Source: Citrobacter sp. FP75 (GTDB lineage Bacteria > Pseudomonadota > Gammaproteobacteria > Enterobacterales > Enterobacteriaceae). Taken from it: 64,000 nt of DNA. Both the position numbers and the translations under genes were made by a program. Position 1 is the stretch's first letter; each line of letters begins with the position of its first letter. This document shows, piece by piece, positions 1 to 9,047 of the stretch. The stretch lies in contig NZ_JAFDOE010000005.1 in NCBI RefSeq assembly GCF_018342065.1, forward strand, positions 1-64,000, written 5' to 3'. The notes beneath the pieces were generated by a model, which was not told the origin of the DNA, did not search any database, and saw only the letters and a list, made by a program, of their open reading frames with translations.

Positions 1-60
1 TTCGAGTGCCCACACAGATTGTCTGATAAATTGTTAAAGAGCAGTGCAACGCGGCTTTCG
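1..60 (-). promoter_or_regulatory. rRNA operon leader with boxA antiterminator (rrnH position)
   Basis: Read on the minus strand, this is the conserved leader of an enterobacterial rRNA operon. The boxA element TGCTCTTTAACA lies at 43-32 and is followed by the usual leader sequence down to base 1. BoxA recruits the Nus antitermination complex so that untranslated rRNA is not terminated by Rho. The 16S gene itself lies just outside the window, to the left. Its position next to gmhB matches rrnH of E. coli. Confidence 0.9.
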
Positions 61-81
61 CTCACCGTTGCGAGGTGGCGT

Positions 82-109
82 ATGTTACGCTTTCCTCTTT
101 CAGAGTCAA
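82..109 (-). promoter_or_regulatory. rRNA operon promoter P2
   Basis: On the minus strand a -35 TTGACT (109-104) and a -10 TAACAT (87-82) are separated by 16 bp, followed by a GC-rich discriminator. Spacing and position between P1 and boxA match rrn P2, the weaker constitutive promoter. Confidence 0.85.
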
Positions 110-191
110 CCCCTTATTTTCAGGTTTTTCTCTTCAACCGAACCGGCTGTTTGTGTGAAGTGATTCACATCCGCCGTGTCGATGGAGGCGC

Positions 192-242
192 ATTATAGGG
201 AGTCGACTCAGGAAGACAAGCGGAAAAATGCTTTTTTGTTTC
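192..242 (-). promoter_or_regulatory. rRNA operon promoter P1 with UP element
   Basis: On the minus strand, -35 TTGTCT (219-214), a 16-bp spacer and a perfect -10 TATAAT (197-192) are followed by a GCGC discriminator. Upstream, 220-242 is an A/T-tract region typical of the rrn UP element bound by the RNA polymerase alpha C-terminal domain. This is the growth-rate and ppGpp controlled P1. Fis sites would be expected further upstream, inside the gmhB 3' end, but I could not assign them. Confidence 0.88.
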
Positions 243-268
243 AACCGCTCACCTTTTATCCATAACGT

Positions 269-835
269 TTACTTTTGCTGCTTTTTTATCGCCAATGGCA
301 GGTCTGCCAGGCTATTTATCACCAAATCAGCCGCATTTTCTGCTTCTGGCGTGACCGGCTTGCCCGTGCGTACCAATACCTTCGTCCCTACATTAGCTGC
401 TGCTGCTGCCTGCATATCTTCTATTTTGTCACCCACCATATAAGAAGCCGACATATCGATGTGCAAGAAGTCTCGGGCAGAGAGAAGCATTCCTGGATGC
501 GGTTTACGACAGTCGCAAACCTGGCGGTACTCTTCAACGGTTCCCTGCGGGTGGTGAGGGCAATAATAGATGCCATCCAGATCAACATCACGATCGGCCA
601 GCGACCAGTCCATCCACTCCGTCAGCGTTTCGAACTGCGCTTCAGTAAATTTACCGCGGGCAATACCAGACTGGTTAGTCACGACGATAAGCGCATAGCC
701 CATCTGTTTAAGTTCACGCATGGCATCAATAACGCCATCGATGAACTCGAATTCGTCGATCTCGTGTACGTAGCCGTGGTCCACATTAATGGTGCCGTCA
801 CGGTCGAGAAAAATTGCAGGTACAGACTTTGCCAC
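269..835 (-). CDS. gmhB: D-glycero-beta-D-manno-heptose-1,7-bisphosphate 7-phosphatase
   Basis: Removes the C7 phosphate from heptose-1,7-bisphosphate in the ADP-heptose branch that feeds LPS inner-core synthesis; cytoplasmic. The 188-residue protein is a HAD phosphatase. The nucleophile motif DRDGT is at residues 11-15 (D11 and D13), the second motif is VVTNQSG near 51-57, and KP and GDKIED motifs follow. The zinc ligands C92, H94, C107 and C109 are all present. Length is about that of E. coli GmhB (191). It reads towards the rRNA promoter region and diverges from metN; no clear terminator is seen between it and the rrn promoter. Confidence 0.97.
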   Translation of the reverse strand: MAKSVPAIFLDRDGTINVDHGYVHEIDEFEFIDGVIDAMRELKQMGYALIVVTNQSGIARGKFTEAQFETLTEWMDWSLADRDVDLDGIYYCPHHPQGTVEEYRQVCDCRKPHPGMLLSARDFLHIDMSASYMVGDKIEDMQAAAAANVGTKVLVRTGKPVTPEAENAADLVINSLADLPLAIKKQQK

Positions 836-925
836 CTTTTATAGCTCCTGAATAAGGCATGTTGCTCTAGTATCGCATGTTTCGGCAGGCAATAAAGTGC
901 TCATCGTGCAAAGCTCGATTGATTT

Positions 926-941
926 AGACGTCTGGATGCCT
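926..941 (+). promoter_or_regulatory. MetJ operator (met boxes) upstream of metNIQ
   Basis: A perfect met box AGACGTCT lies at 926-933, followed by a partial box GGATGCCT (934-941, 5 of 8 matches). MetJ with S-adenosylmethionine binds two or more adjacent 8-bp boxes. The site is about 85 bp before metN, so the importer should be repressed when methionine is plentiful. Confidence 0.85.
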
Positions 942-1024
942 TAACATCCATCTTGTTAACAACGTCGACCGTACCAGACAGACGAAAATGCCACGGCTAA
1001 CTTAATTACGATAATAAATAACCA

Positions 1025-2056
1025 ATGATTAAACTTTCGAATATTACCAAAGTGTTCCAGCAGGGGACGCGCACCATTCAGGCACTGAACAATGTCAGCC
1101 TGCATGTTCCTGCAGGACAGATTTATGGCGTTATTGGTGCCTCAGGTGCCGGTAAAAGTACGCTAATCCGCTGCGTTAACTTACTTGAACGCCCAACGGA
1201 GGGCAGCGTGCAGGTAGGCGGTCAGGAGCTAACCACGCTTTCTGAATCCGAACTGACCAAAGCTCGCCGCCAAATTGGCATGATTTTCCAGCACTTTAAC
1301 CTGCTGTCTTCCCGCACGGTATTTGGTAACGTCGCGCTTCCGCTGGAGCTGGACAACACACCAAAAGAAGAGATCAATCGTCGCGTAACGGAGCTGCTGG
1401 ATTTAGTTGGCCTTGGCGATAAGCACGACAGCTATGCTGCCAACCTTTCAGGTGGCCAGAAACAACGTGTCGCCATTGCCCGTGCGCTGGCAAGTAATCC
1501 CAAAGTGCTGCTGTGCGATGAGGCCACCAGCGCGCTCGACCCGGCTACTACCCGTTCGATTCTGGAATTACTGAAAGACATCAACCGCCGTCTTGGGTTA
1601 ACCATTCTGCTGATTACCCATGAGATGGACGTCGTAAAACGCATTTGTGACTGTGTGGCGGTTATCAGCGATGGTGAACTGATCGAACAGGACACGGTAA
1701 GCGAAGTATTTTCACACCCGAAAACCCCACTGGCGCAGAAATTTATTCAATCCACGCTACATCTGGATATTCCGGAAGATTATCTGACACGTTTAAAAGC
1801 AGAGCCGACAGCCGACAGCGTCCCGATGCTGCGCATGGAATTCACCGGTCACTCGGTCGATGCCCCACTGCTCTCTGAAACGGCCCGCCGCTTTAATGTG
1901 AATAACAACATTATCAGCGCGCAGATGGATTACGCCGGTGGCGTCAAGTTCGGCATCATGCTGACTGAAATGCACGGCACACAGGAAGATACACAAGCGG
2001 CCATCGACTGGCTGCAGGAACACCATGTAAAAGTAGAGGTACTGGGTTATGTCTGA
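1025..2056 (+). CDS. metN: Methionine ABC transporter, ATP-binding subunit
   Basis: ATPase of the MetNIQ importer for L- and D-methionine, acting at the inner face of the cytoplasmic membrane. The 343-residue protein has a Walker A motif GASGAGKS (38-45), an ABC signature LSGGQ (141-145) and a Walker B with DEATSALD (about 165-172). A C-terminal NIL domain (about 245-343) is known in E. coli MetN to bind methionine and inhibit transport. First gene of metN-metI-metQ; its stop overlaps the metI start by 8 bp. A strong Shine-Dalgarno is not evident before the ATG. A MetJ operator lies upstream. Confidence 0.97.
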   Translation: MIKLSNITKVFQQGTRTIQALNNVSLHVPAGQIYGVIGASGAGKSTLIRCVNLLERPTEGSVQVGGQELTTLSESELTKARRQIGMIFQHFNLLSSRTVFGNVALPLELDNTPKEEINRRVTELLDLVGLGDKHDSYAANLSGGQKQRVAIARALASNPKVLLCDEATSALDPATTRSILELLKDINRRLGLTILLITHEMDVVKRICDCVAVISDGELIEQDTVSEVFSHPKTPLAQKFIQSTLHLDIPEDYLTRLKAEPTADSVPMLRMEFTGHSVDAPLLSETARRFNVNNNIISAQMDYAGGVKFGIMLTEMHGTQEDTQAAIDWLQEHHVKVEVLGYV

Positions 2057-2702
2057 GCCGATGATGTGGCTGCTGGTTCGCGGCGTATGGGAAACGCTGG
2101 CAATGACCTTTGTGTCCGGTTTTTTTGGTTTTGTGATTGGCCTGCCAGTCGGCGTGTTGCTGTATGTCACGCGTCCGGGGCAAATCATTGAGAATGCGAA
2201 GCTTTACCGTACGCTCTCTGCACTGGTAAACATTTTCCGTTCTATCCCGTTCATTATTTTGCTGGTGTGGATGATTCCGTTCACCCGCATGATTGTTGGC
2301 ACATCTATCGGATTGCAGGCCGCTATCGTCCCGCTGACCGTTGGTGCCGCGCCGTTTATCGCCCGTATGGTGGAAAATGCGCTACTCGAAATTCCGACCG
2401 GGTTGATTGAAGCCTCACGTGCGATGGGGGCTACCCCATTGCAGATCGTGCGTAAAGTGTTACTACCAGAAGCGCTGCCAGGACTGGTCAACGCGGCAAC
2501 AATCACCTTGATTACCCTGGTCGGTTATTCCGCGATGGGGGGTGCCGTCGGGGCTGGCGGCCTTGGGCAAATTGGCTATCAATACGGTTACATTGGCTAC
2601 AATGCTACCGTGATGAATACAGTACTGGTATTACTTGTCGTTCTGGTTTATTTAATTCAGTTATCCGGCGATCGCATCGTCCGGGCGGTCACGCACAAGT
2701 AA
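2049..2702 (+). CDS. metI: Methionine ABC transporter, permease subunit
   Basis: Membrane channel subunit of MetNIQ, normally a dimer in the inner membrane. The 217-residue protein has about five hydrophobic helices and the cytoplasmic EAA loop (around [22 protein letters not shown], near residues 118-140) that contacts MetN. The start overlaps metN by 8 bp, which implies translational coupling. Length equals E. coli MetI. Confidence 0.97.
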   Translation: MSEPMMWLLVRGVWETLAMTFVSGFFGFVIGLPVGVLLYVTRPGQIIENAKLYRTLSALVNIFRSIPFIILLVWMIPFTRMIVGTSIGLQAAIVPLTVGAAPFIARMVENALLEIPTGLIEASRAMGATPLQIVRKVLLPEALPGLVNAATITLITLVGYSAMGGAVGAGGLGQIGYQYGYIGYNATVMNTVLVLLVVLVYLIQLSGDRIVRAVTHK

Positions 2703-2747
2703 CGTTGCACACAACACAAAAAAACTCATTAAGAAAAGGAAATAAGC

Positions 2748-3563
2748 ATGACGTTCAAATTCAAAACCTTTGCGGCAGTTGGAGCCCTGATCGGTTCTCT
2801 GGCACTTGTGGGTTGCGGTCAGGATGAAAAAGATCCAAACCACATCAAAGTGGGCGTTATTGTTGGCGCAGAACAGCAAGTTGCCGAAGTCGCACAGAAA
2901 GTGGCGAAAGAAAAATACGGTCTGGACGTTGAGCTGGTTACGTTTAATGATTACGTCCTGCCTAACGAAGCGCTGAGCAAAGGCGATATCGATGCTAACG
3001 CCTTCCAGCACAAACCGTACCTGGATCAGCAGATCAAAGATCGCGGTTACAAACTGGTTGCTGCAGGCAACACGTTTGTTTACCCGATTGCGGGCTACTC
3101 CAAAAAAATCAAATCACTGGATGAGCTGCAGGAAGGTTCTCAGGTAGCGATTCCAAACGACCCGACTAACCTCGGCCGTTCCCTGCTGCTGCTGCAGAAA
3201 GTGGGCTTGATTAAACTGAAAGATGGCGTTGGCCTGCTGCCGACCACGCTGGACGTGGTTGAAAACCCGAAAAACCTGAAGCTGGTTGAGCTGGAAGCAC
3301 CGCAGCTGCCACGTTCACTGGACGATGCGCAAATCGCTCTGGCAGTCATTAACACCACCTACGCCAGCCAGATCGGCCTGACGCCGGCTAAAGACGGTAT
3401 CTTTGTTGAAGATAAAGACTCCCCGTACGTAAACCTGATCGTAACTCGTGAAGACAATAAAGATGCTGAGAACGTGAAGAAATTCGTTGAAGCCTATCAG
3501 TCTGACGAAGTATACGAAGCAGCAAACAAAGTCTTCAACGGCGGTGCTGTTAAGGGCTGGTAA
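2748..3563 (+). CDS. metQ: Methionine-binding lipoprotein
   Basis: Periplasmic substrate-binding lipoprotein that delivers methionine to MetNI. The 271-residue precursor has a lipobox LVGC with the acylated cysteine at residue 23, followed by a NlpA-type binding fold. Asp is not at the +2 position (Gln/Gly follow the Gly-Cys), so the sorting signal does not obviously retain it at the inner membrane, as is also true of E. coli MetQ. It lies 45 bp after metI and is followed by an intrinsic terminator, closing the met operon. Confidence 0.96.
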   Translation: MTFKFKTFAAVGALIGSLALVGCGQDEKDPNHIKVGVIVGAEQQVAEVAQKVAKEKYGLDVELVTFNDYVLPNEALSKGDIDANAFQHKPYLDQQIKDRGYKLVAAGNTFVYPIAGYSKKIKSLDELQEGSQVAIPNDPTNLGRSLLLLQKVGLIKLKDGVGLLPTTLDVVENPKNLKLVELEAPQLPRSLDDAQIALAVINTTYASQIGLTPAKDGIFVEDKDSPYVNLIVTREDNKDAENVKKFVEAYQSDEVYEAANKVFNGGAVKGW

Positions 3564-3596
3564 TTTTAGGCTGTTTACACAATCTGTAATATCATC

Positions 3597-3625
3597 AGGA
3601 CGGGCGCTTGCCCGTCTTGTCATTT
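3597..3625 (+). terminator. Intrinsic terminator after metNIQ
   Basis: A GACGGGC/GCCCGTC stem (3599-3605 with 3610-3616) and GCTT loop, followed by the T-rich tail TTGTCATTT. It sits about 35 bp after the metQ stop. Confidence 0.85.
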
Positions 3626-3679
3626 ATGCAAGCACCTGATTCAATATCTGACGTTTAGATTATTCATTGAGGAAATATT

Positions 3680-4084
3680 ATGCGTGCTTTACCGATCTGT
3701 TTAGTAGCACTCATGCTGAGCGGCTGTTCTATGTTAAGCAGATCCCCTGTTGAACCCGTTCAAAGCACCGCTACCCCACCGAAAGCGGAGCCGGAAAAAC
3801 CAAAAGCACCGCGCGCTACGCCGGTAAGAATCATTACTAACGCTGAAGATTTAGTGGGCAAACCGTTCCGCGACCTCGGCGAAGTCAGCGGCGAATCCTG
3901 CCAGGCATCTAACCAGGATTCCCCTCCGAGCATTCCAAGCGCTCGCAAACGCATGCAGATTAACGCCTCTAAAATGAAAGCAAATGCGGTATTGCTGCAC
4001 AGTTGCGAAGTGACCAGCGGGACGCCGGGTTGCTATCGTCAGGCAGTTTGCATTGGTTCTGCACTGAATATTTCGGCGAAATGA
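3680..4084 (+). CDS. rcsF: Rcs phosphorelay outer-membrane sensor lipoprotein
   Basis: Senses outer-membrane and peptidoglycan stress and relieves IgaA inhibition of the RcsCDB phosphorelay. The 134-residue lipoprotein has a lipobox ending at C16, then a Pro/Lys/Ala-rich flexible linker (about 22-48) that in E. coli threads through outer-membrane beta-barrels. The folded domain keeps four cysteines (C74, C109, C118, C124), which form the two disulfides known in E. coli RcsF. Same length as E. coli. Its stop overlaps the trmO start in an ATGA arrangement. BamA, its partner in surface display, is encoded 20 kb away in this window. Confidence 0.96.
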   Translation: MRALPICLVALMLSGCSMLSRSPVEPVQSTATPPKAEPEKPKAPRATPVRIITNAEDLVGKPFRDLGEVSGESCQASNQDSPPSIPSARKRMQINASKMKANAVLLHSCEVTSGTPGCYRQAVCIGSALNISAK

Positions 4085-4788
4085 GCCATTTTCAGTTCGA
4101 GCAAATAGGCGTTATCCGCTCACCTTATAAAGAAAAGTTCGCCGTTCCACGCCAGCCAGGCCTGGTGAAAAATGCCAGCGGTGAACTGCATTTGCTCGCA
4201 CCCTATAACCAGGCCGATGCCGTTCGCGGCCTGGAAGCCTTCAGCCATTTGTGGGTGATTTTTGTTTTTCACCAGACAATGGAAGGCGGATGGCGTCCAA
4301 CCGTGCGCCCTCCCCGTCTTGGCGGCAACGCCAGAATGGGCGTATTTGCCACCCGCTCAACCTTTCGCCCTAACCCTGTCGGCATGTCGCTGGTCGAACT
4401 GAAAGGAATTGTCTGCCACAAAGATAACGTCATTCTGCAACTGGGCAGTCTGGATCTGGTCGACGGAACCCCTGTGGTTGACATAAAACCCTACCTGCCG
4501 TTTGCTGAAGCACTGCCCGATGCCACCGCCAGCTATGCGCAGGATGCGCCGATTGCGGAGATGACTGTGCGTTTCACCCCTGAGGTTGAGCAACAGCTTC
4601 TGATGCAGGAAAAGCGTTATCCGCTACTGAAAACATTTATTGGTGAAGTACTGGCACAGGACCCACGTCCTGCGTATCGTAAGGGTGAGGAGACAGGCAA
4701 AACGTACGCCGTCTGGCTACACGATTTCAACGTGCGCTGGCGCGTGACGGAAGAAGGTTTCGAAGTCTTTGCGCTCGAACCCCGGTAA
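4081..4788 (+). CDS. trmO: tRNA (adenine37-N6)-methyltransferase TrmO
   Basis: SAM-dependent enzyme that methylates N6 of the t6A37 base in tRNA-Thr (m6t6A), tuning ACY decoding. The start at 4081 gives a 235-residue protein beginning MSHFQFEQIG, the length of E. coli TrmO (YaeB/TsaA), and overlaps the rcsF stop by 4 bp. An upstream in-frame ATG inside rcsF exists but would add 26 unrelated residues. The UPF0066 fold is recognisable from SHLWVIF and from the RPNPVGMS motif in the first half. Confidence 0.95.
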   Translation: MSHFQFEQIGVIRSPYKEKFAVPRQPGLVKNASGELHLLAPYNQADAVRGLEAFSHLWVIFVFHQTMEGGWRPTVRPPRLGGNARMGVFATRSTFRPNPVGMSLVELKGIVCHKDNVILQLGSLDLVDGTPVVDIKPYLPFAEALPDATASYAQDAPIAEMTVRFTPEVEQQLLMQEKRYPLLKTFIGEVLAQDPRPAYRKGEETGKTYAVWLHDFNVRWRVTEEGFEVFALEPR

Positions 4789-4805
4789 TTTCGTGCCCTT
4801 CTCTT

Positions 4806-4832
4806 TTGACATCCCTCTCTCGCTGGTAAACT
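4806..4832 (+). promoter_or_regulatory. Probable proS promoter
   Basis: A perfect -35 TTGACA (4806-4811) and a -10-like TAAACT (4827-4832) with a 15-bp spacer, about 70 bp before the proS start. The short spacer lowers certainty. Confidence 0.55.
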
Positions 4833-4898
4833 AAACCACTTTTTTTGTGTCAGGCTGGCTTTCAGCCTGTTCGATCGTTCAACTGGAACCGTAACAAC

Positions 4899-6617
4899 AT
4901 GCGTACTAGCCAATATCTGCTCTCCACTTTGAAGGAGACACCTGCCGACGCCGAGGTTATCAGCCACCAGCTGATGCTGCGCGCCGGGATGATCCGCAAG
5001 CTGGCCTCCGGGTTATACACCTGGCTGCCGACCGGCGTGCGCGTCCTGAAAAAAGTCGAAAACATCGTGCGTGAAGAGATGAACAACGCCGGTGCTATCG
5101 AGGTGTTAATGCCGGTAGTTCAGCCTTCTGAACTGTGGGAAGAGAGCGGTCGTTGGGAGCAGTACGGCCCGGAACTGCTGCGTATTGCTGACCGCGGCGA
5201 TCGTCCATTCGTACTCGGCCCAACGCATGAAGAAGTCATCACCGATCTGATCCGTAACGAGCTCAGCTCTTACAAACAGTTACCGCTGAACTTCTACCAG
5301 ATCCAGACCAAATTCCGCGACGAAGTTCGCCCACGTTTCGGCGTGATGCGCTCCCGCGAATTCCTGATGAAAGATGCGTACTCTTTCCATACTTCTCAGG
5401 AATCTCTGCAGGAAACTTACGACGCGATGTATGCCGCGTACAGCAAAATTTTCAGCCGTATGGGTCTGGATTTCCGTGCAGTGCAGGCTGATACCGGCTC
5501 TATCGGTGGTAGCGCCTCTCACGAATTCCAGGTGCTGGCACAGAGCGGTGAAGATGACGTTGTGTTCTCTGACAGCTCAGATTTTGCCGCTAACATCGAA
5601 TTTGCTGAAGCCGTTGCGCCAAAAGAACCACGCGCCGCCGCCACCCAGGAAATGACGCTGGTTGATACACCAAACGCGAAGACCATCGCTGAGCTGGTTG
5701 AACAGTTCAACCTGCCGATTGAAAAAACAGTTAAAACCCTGCTGGTGAAAGCGGTTGAAGGCAGCAGCTATCCGCTTGTCGCGCTGCTGGTTCGTGGCGA
5801 TCACGAGCTGAACGAAGTTAAAGCCGAAAAACTGCCTCAGGTTGCCAGCCCGCTGACCTTCGCTACCGAAGAAGAAATTCGTGCCGTGGTGAAAGCAGGT
5901 CCGGGTTCGCTCGGTCCGGTAAACATGCCGATCCCGGTGGTTATCGATCGTACCGTTGCGGTCATGAGCGATTTCGCTGCCGGCGCCAACATCGACGGTA
6001 AACACTATTTCGGTATTAACTGGGATCGTGATGTGGCAACGCCAGAAGTTGCAGATATCCGTAACGTCGTGGCCGGTGATCCAAGTCCAGACGGTAAAGG
6101 CACGCTGCTGATTAAACGCGGTATCGAAGTGGGTCACATCTTCCAGCTGGGCACCAAGTACTCTGAAGCAATGAAAGCTGCCGTTCAGGGTGAAGATGGT
6201 CGTAACCAAATTCTGACCATGGGTTGCTACGGTATCGGGGTGACTCGCGTCGTTGCTGCCGCTATTGAACAGAACTTTGACGATCGCGGCATTGTATGGC
6301 CAGACGCTATCGCACCGTTCCAGGTGGCAATTCTGCCGATGAACATGCACAAATCCTACCGCGTGCAGGAGCTGGCAGAGAAGCTGTACGCTGAGCTGCG
6401 CGCGCAGGGCATCGAAGTGCTGATGGATGACCGTAAAGAGCGTCCGGGCGTGATGTTTGCCGATATGGAACTGATCGGGATCCCGCACACCATCGTACTG
6501 GGCGATCGTAACCTCGACAACGATGATATCGAATACAAATACCGTCGTAACGGCGAGAAACAGCTGATTAAAACCGGCGACATCGTCGACTACCTGGTCA
6601 AAGCGATTAAAGGCTAA
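4899..6617 (+). CDS. proS: Prolyl-tRNA synthetase
   Basis: Charges tRNA-Pro with proline in the cytoplasm. The start [10 protein letters not shown] at 4899 gives 572 residues, the length of the E. coli enzyme. Longer in-frame options upstream lack similarity. A class II catalytic core occupies the N-terminal part (TxE loop region [10 protein letters not shown] near 109). An inserted YbaK-like editing domain (about 230-400) deacylates mischarged Ala-tRNA-Pro, and an anticodon-binding domain forms the C-terminus. It stands alone between a putative promoter and a strong terminator. Confidence 0.97.
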   Translation: MRTSQYLLSTLKETPADAEVISHQLMLRAGMIRKLASGLYTWLPTGVRVLKKVENIVREEMNNAGAIEVLMPVVQPSELWEESGRWEQYGPELLRIADRGDRPFVLGPTHEEVITDLIRNELSSYKQLPLNFYQIQTKFRDEVRPRFGVMRSREFLMKDAYSFHTSQESLQETYDAMYAAYSKIFSRMGLDFRAVQADTGSIGGSASHEFQVLAQSGEDDVVFSDSSDFAANIEFAEAVAPKEPRAAATQEMTLVDTPNAKTIAELVEQFNLPIEKTVKTLLVKAVEGSSYPLVALLVRGDHELNEVKAEKLPQVASPLTFATEEEIRAVVKAGPGSLGPVNMPIPVVIDRTVAVMSDFAAGANIDGKHYFGINWDRDVATPEVADIRNVVAGDPSPDGKGTLLIKRGIEVGHIFQLGTKYSEAMKAAVQGEDGRNQILTMGCYGIGVTRVVAAAIEQNFDDRGIVWPDAIAPFQVAILPMNMHKSYRVQELAEKLYAELRAQGIEVLMDDRKERPGVMFADMELIGIPHTIVLGDRNLDNDDIEYKYRRNGEKQLIKTGDIVDYLVKAIKG

Positions 6618-6624
6618 CACCAGC

Positions 6625-6655
6625 AAAAGGCCCTGATTATCAGGGCCTTTTCACT
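6625..6655. terminator. Bidirectional terminator between proS and nlpE
   Basis: Perfect 12-bp stem AAAAGGCCCTGA/TCAGGGCCTTTT (6625-6636 with 6640-6651) flanked by T runs on both strands. It serves convergent proS (+) and nlpE (-). Confidence 0.92.
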
Positions 6656-6662
6656 TTATCGA

Positions 6663-7358
6663 TTAATTACATGCTTTACCGGGTATAAATTTAGCGTCTT
6701 TATCCGCCATCAGAGTTTTTACCTTCTCACCCGTATCCGGGTTCGCCTCCTGCGTGAAATGTCCTTCAAGGGTCAGCAAGACTGATTGTCCCGTTTCTGT
6801 CCGTGCTGATAAATAGTCACGTTCAAGCTGGGCGTTATTCGCCACCGGCATACGTTTACCCGTTGCGCAGTCGATAAAGATTGCCGCATCAGCCATATAG
6901 AAATACATGCCCCGCATCGGCATTGGCGTGACTGGCAAACTGGCTGAAACTGGCTCAAGGGTATAATTGAACTGCGATTCGATCGGATTACCTTCACGAT
7001 CGAGCATTTCCAGTGCCTCGCCTTTTGCCCGGTAGTAAGACTTTTCGCCTTTGCTGTCGGTCAGCACCAGCTTGTCGGCAGTGCGCGCCCAGGTTCCATA
7101 AGAGGCAAAGGAAGACGGTTCATCCCGTACGCCCTGATAACGTTCGTTCATCACCCATGTTCCGTCTTTCTCCAGGAACAGCGAGGTTTCAATCCCTTCG
7201 CAGTCGGCACAGGGTAAGATGCCACGCCAGCTTTGCTGCATCGGCTTTAATTCTGCCGCCCGCGTCGGCTGTAATGCTTCGACTTCAGTGCGATTGTTAC
7301 AGCCGATCAAGGAAAAGAGCGTGCATGCAGCGATTACTGACAATATTGCTGTTTTCAC
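6663..7358 (-). CDS. nlpE: Outer-membrane lipoprotein NlpE, surface/copper stress sensor
   Basis: Outer-membrane lipoprotein that activates the Cpx response on surface contact, lipoprotein trafficking failure or oxidative folding stress. The 231-residue precursor has a lipobox ending at C20. The N-terminal domain has the CADC motif (C50, C53), and a second cysteine pair lies in the C-terminal domain. The start codon is GTG at 7358-7356, preceded by AAGGA seven bases upstream; the triplet where K-12 has ATG reads ATA here. The protein is slightly shorter than E. coli NlpE (236), the C-terminal tail ending in GKACN. Confidence 0.95.
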   Translation of the reverse strand: MKTAILSVIAACTLFSLIGCNNRTEVEALQPTRAAELKPMQQSWRGILPCADCEGIETSLFLEKDGTWVMNERYQGVRDEPSSFASYGTWARTADKLVLTDSKGEKSYYRAKGEALEMLDREGNPIESQFNYTLEPVSASLPVTPMPMRGMYFYMADAAIFIDCATGKRMPVANNAQLERDYLSARTETGQSVLLTLEGHFTQEANPDTGEKVKTLMADKDAKFIPGKACN

Positions 7359-7392
7359 TATGAATTCCTTATGATTTTATTATTCCTGTTCG

Positions 7393-7815
7393 TCAGTCCT
7401 GCGAGCGACGAACTTTCCCGCGCAGTGCCTTCACTGTGGATTTTTGCGCCTTCGATGACAACCTGCGCTCTTTTGAGGCGCGCGTAGGACGAGTTGCCTG
7501 TCGGCTTTTTTGCACTGCGGTTAATTCTTTAATCACCGCCACCAGCCGGGCCAGAGCCGCTTCCCGGTTGAGCTCCTGGCTACGGTATTCCTGCGCCTTA
7601 ATGATGATGACACCCTCGGCAGTGATCAGATGATGACTGGCAGCCAGCAGCCGTTCCTTGTAATACTCTGGCAGGCCAGAGGCCCGAATGTCAAAGCGCA
7701 AATGGATAGCCGTCGAGGTCTTATTAACGTGCTGCCCGCCCGCTCCCTGTGCCCGAATAGCCGTGATTTCCAGCTCATTATCAGGGATGGAGACATTTCG
7801 GGAGATAACAATCAT
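7393..7815 (-). CDS. arfB: Alternative ribosome-rescue factor B (peptidyl-tRNA hydrolase)
   Basis: Rescues ribosomes stalled at mRNA 3' ends independently of tmRNA by hydrolysing peptidyl-tRNA. The start at 7815 gives 140 residues beginning [10 protein letters not shown], matching E. coli ArfB (YaeJ); a longer version with MAAAL is unlikely. The catalytic GGQ is at residues 26-28, in the RF-1 domain. The C-terminus is a basic extended tail (about 100-140, rich in K/R) that enters the mRNA channel. It overlaps the yaeQ stop by one base, so the two are coupled. Confidence 0.96.
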   Translation of the reverse strand: MIVISRNVSIPDNELEITAIRAQGAGGQHVNKTSTAIHLRFDIRASGLPEYYKERLLAASHHLITAEGVIIIKAQEYRSQELNREAALARLVAVIKELTAVQKSRQATRPTRASKERRLSSKAQKSTVKALRGKVRRSQD

Positions 7816-8357
7816 CAACGCTGCTGCCATGCGGTCAGATGAATTTCCAGATTGTTCTGAGAGTCTGACAACCAGATGGCGCCATCCTGGATGGTCGCCT
7901 GCAGCGTCATGGTGCGGCCAGCAAAGTCACTCAGCTGTGCCAGCTGTTCGTCATCCAGATACCAGACGGTAAGATTTTTAAACTGCGCACACTTACTCTG
8001 GTTTTGCTGCCACCAGATTTGCGCCGCCCGGCTGTTATAGGCAAACAGGGCAACTTCCTCTGACTGGGTACAGGCTTTTTTAATACGACGTTCATCCGGC
8101 AGGCCGAGCTCAATCCATAAATCAATACCCAGATGATCGTTACGCAGCCAGGCCTCCGGCTCATCTTCCGCACTCAGGCCCCGCGTAAACTGCAGCCGCT
8201 CATTGGCATATTTAATCCATGCTAACAGGCGCAGCATCATGCGTTCCTGGGTTTCAGAAGGGTGACGCGCCAGCGTCAGTGCCGCGTCAAGAAACTGGTT
8301 GCGGTCAAGATCCGCCACGTTGACAACGGCTTTATAAATTGTCGCTTTAAGCGCCAT
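7815..8357 (-). CDS. yaeQ: YaeQ family protein (PD-(D/E)XK nuclease-like fold)
   Basis: Conserved protein of 180 residues, one shorter than E. coli YaeQ. The family adopts a PD-(D/E)XK endonuclease-like fold, but its substrate is not established; it has been linked to suppression of RfaH loss. It is the upstream gene of a two-gene unit with arfB (one-base overlap). It has no signal peptide and no membrane segment. Confidence 0.93.
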   Translation of the reverse strand: MALKATIYKAVVNVADLDRNQFLDAALTLARHPSETQERMMLRLLAWIKYANERLQFTRGLSAEDEPEAWLRNDHLGIDLWIELGLPDERRIKKACTQSEEVALFAYNSRAAQIWWQQNQSKCAQFKNLTVWYLDDEQLAQLSDFAGRTMTLQATIQDGAIWLSDSQNNLEIHLTAWQQR

Positions 8358-8438
8358 GAGAGAACTCCTTTCGAATCAGGCGCACATTGTAGCGAAAACT
8401 GCGCCAAAAGGCTGCTAACAGCTCTTCTATCAAGGCGC

Positions 8439-8467
8439 TGATATTGCTTGAATGAGTATGGTATAGT
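8439..8467 (+). promoter_or_regulatory. Possible extended -10 promoter for yaeP-rof
   Basis: A -10 TATAGT (8462-8467) is preceded by the extended motif TG at 8459-8460. A weak -35 TGATAT lies 17 bp upstream. It is about 80 bp before yaeP and diverges from yaeQ. Confidence 0.5.
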
Positions 8468-8545
8468 CACCTTGCTAAACAGAGTTTATCTTCGTAGGCT
8501 TAGACTTGCATCCACGGTTAAGTCAGAGTGCTGACAGGAGGGCAT

Positions 8546-8746
8546 GTGGAAAAATATTGTGAGTTAATACGCAAGCGGTACGCGGAAATCGCCAGCGGAG
8601 ACTTAGGGTATGTCCCGGATGCGCTGGGCTGCGTATTGAAAGTACTGAATGAAGTGGCGGCAGACAGCGCCCTTCCAGAGTCGGTCAGAGAAAAAGCGGC
8701 CTATGCTGCCGCGAACTTACTGGTGAGCGATTATGTCAATGAATGA
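8546..8746 (+). CDS. yaeP: Conserved small protein YaeP
   Basis: Small conserved protein of 66 residues and unknown function. The start is a GTG at 8546, preceded by AGGAGG (8536-8541); it gives a protein matching E. coli YaeP from [10 protein letters not shown] to the C-terminal VSDYVNE. A longer start at 8528 would place the Shine-Dalgarno inside the coding region. The protein looks all-helical and has no signal sequence. Its 3' end overlaps rof by 8 bp, which suggests a job coupled to Rho control, but this is inference. Confidence 0.92.
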   Translation: MEKYCELIRKRYAEIASGDLGYVPDALGCVLKVLNEVAADSALPESVREKAAYAAANLLVSDYVNE

Positions 8747-8993
8747 AACGTATCAACCCATTAACTGTGATGATTACGACAATCTTGAGCTCGCCTGCCA
8801 GCACCATTTATTACTCACGCTGGCGCTGAAGGATGGCGAAGTTCTGCAGGCAAAAGCCAATGACCTGGTTTCACGCAAAAATGTGGAATATCTGGTTGCA
8901 GACGTCTCTGGTGAAACGCGTGAACTTCGTCTCGACAAAATTGCCAGCTTTAGCCATCCGGAAATCGGTACCGTGGTGGTTAGCGAATCATAA
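8739..8993 (+). CDS. rof: Rho-binding antiterminator
   Basis: Inhibits Rho-dependent termination by binding Rho and blocking its RNA-binding domain; also called YaeO. The start at 8739 gives 84 residues beginning [10 protein letters not shown], matching the E. coli length; a start two codons earlier (8733) is also possible. The fold is a small Sm-like beta-barrel. The acidic N-terminal stretch (about 9-16) is the kind of surface that contacts Rho. Co-transcribed with yaeP. A REP palindrome follows its stop. Confidence 0.95.
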   Translation: MNETYQPINCDDYDNLELACQHHLLLTLALKDGEVLQAKANDLVSRKNVEYLVADVSGETRELRLDKIASFSHPEIGTVVVSES

Positions 8994-9005
8994 TACTTCT
9001 CGCAC

Positions 9006-9047
9006 CTTATCAGGCCTGAATTCGCGGGCCTGATAAGCGCAGCGCCA
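9006..9047. repeat. REP/PU palindrome between rof and tilS
   Basis: CTTATCAGGCC (9006-9016) pairs with GGCCTGATAAG (9027-9036 region), and the motif continues with GCGCAGCGCC, the classic REP core. It lies between convergent rof and tilS and may act as an mRNA stabiliser or terminator. Confidence 0.75.

Noticed and set aside
2661-3011. Possible antisense gene across metI-metQ
   Set aside because: It is a shadow frame without Shine-Dalgarno or recognisable domain, while the metI and metQ ends and their spacing match the conserved operon.
5577-6626. Long open frame (349 codons) antisense to proS
   Set aside because: It is a shadow of proS, has no Shine-Dalgarno or similarity I recognise, and proS is full length and intact on the other strand.
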